A stretch of 64,000 bases of DNA, from assembly GCF_025961225.1 (NCBI RefSeq), contig NZ_JAOQNG010000004.1:279001-343000 (forward strand), read 5' to 3'. The number at the start of each line of letters is the position of its first letter. The first letter of the stretch is position 1. Below are positions 63,916-64,000 of the stretch, piece after piece. The DNA comes from Azospirillum canadense (GTDB taxonomy: Bacteria; Pseudomonadota; Alphaproteobacteria; Azospirillales; Azospirillaceae). Under the pieces are notes generated by a model. That model was not told the DNA's origin and did not search any database. It worked only from the letters and a program-made list of their open reading frames with translations. The position numbers and the translations under genes were made by a program.

Positions 63916-64000
63916 CACCGACACTCCCGCCACAGTCGTAGCCGCAACCGTACCCGACCACGCCTGAAAAGAATGCACGCGGGCCGGGTCGGCGTCAATG

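Overview
The window is about 70% G+C, has strongly G/C-biased third codon positions and densely packed genes, and carries many two-component proteins, several AraC/Lrp/LysR/GntR/Fnr regulators and a full phosphonate C-P lyase set. This fits a free-living or plant-associated alphaproteobacterium. Azospirillum or a close relative is my best guess, from gene content alone. I saw no rRNA, tRNA, CRISPR array or intact insertion sequence.

Layout. 1-8.4 kb: C-P lyase genes phnI(partial)-J-K-L-M on the + strand converge on phnC-D-E-acyltransferase-phnN on the - strand, with a hairpin and a possible gene remnant between them. 8.8-16.1 kb: three genes joined by ATGA/TGATG overlaps encode a kinase-like/AAA/GAF/histidine kinase giant, a receiver-PAS-histidine kinase and a FixJ-type regulator. 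16.1-20.4 kb: CPA1 antiporter, AraC regulator, and a hydrolase-dps operon with a clear terminator. 20.6-28.2 kb: a second signalling block with a FixJ-type regulator, CheR-PAS methyltransferase, two tandem CheB-type methylesterases and a hybrid kinase.

28.3-37.2 kb: paaABCDE (phenylacetyl-CoA epoxidase), an FkbM methyltransferase, and a divergent Lrp regulator beside a fused indolepyruvate:ferredoxin oxidoreductase. The oxidoreductase can make arylacetyl-CoA from arylpyruvates and the Paa enzyme attacks phenylacetyl-CoA, so the block reads as aromatic amino acid catabolism. 37.5-41.1 kb: small proteins, LysR, GST, and a lower-G+C gene whose C-terminal half looks like a eukaryotic-type RGS domain.

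41.1-57 kb is the most unusual part. It is a run of sixteen - strand genes headed by A+T-rich control DNA and a divergent AraC regulator. It holds a 64-aa leader protein, three DUF2589-type paralogues, small anchored and secreted proteins, a GH19-type wall hydrolase, a multi-span membrane protein with a Pro/Ala tail, a methyltransferase and a substrate-binding/permease pair with no ATPase nearby. It also holds a 985-aa protein that appears to join a periplasmic binding protein, a Cys-loop-receptor-like extracellular domain and an MscS channel, followed by a DUF1800/DUF1501 pair. I regard this as a candidate undescribed envelope-associated system.

58-64 kb: small unknown proteins, an Fnr-type regulator with four cysteines, an ELWxxDGT-repeat protein, and a SAF-domain dehydrogenase with a GntR regulator separated by a long perfect inverted repeat.
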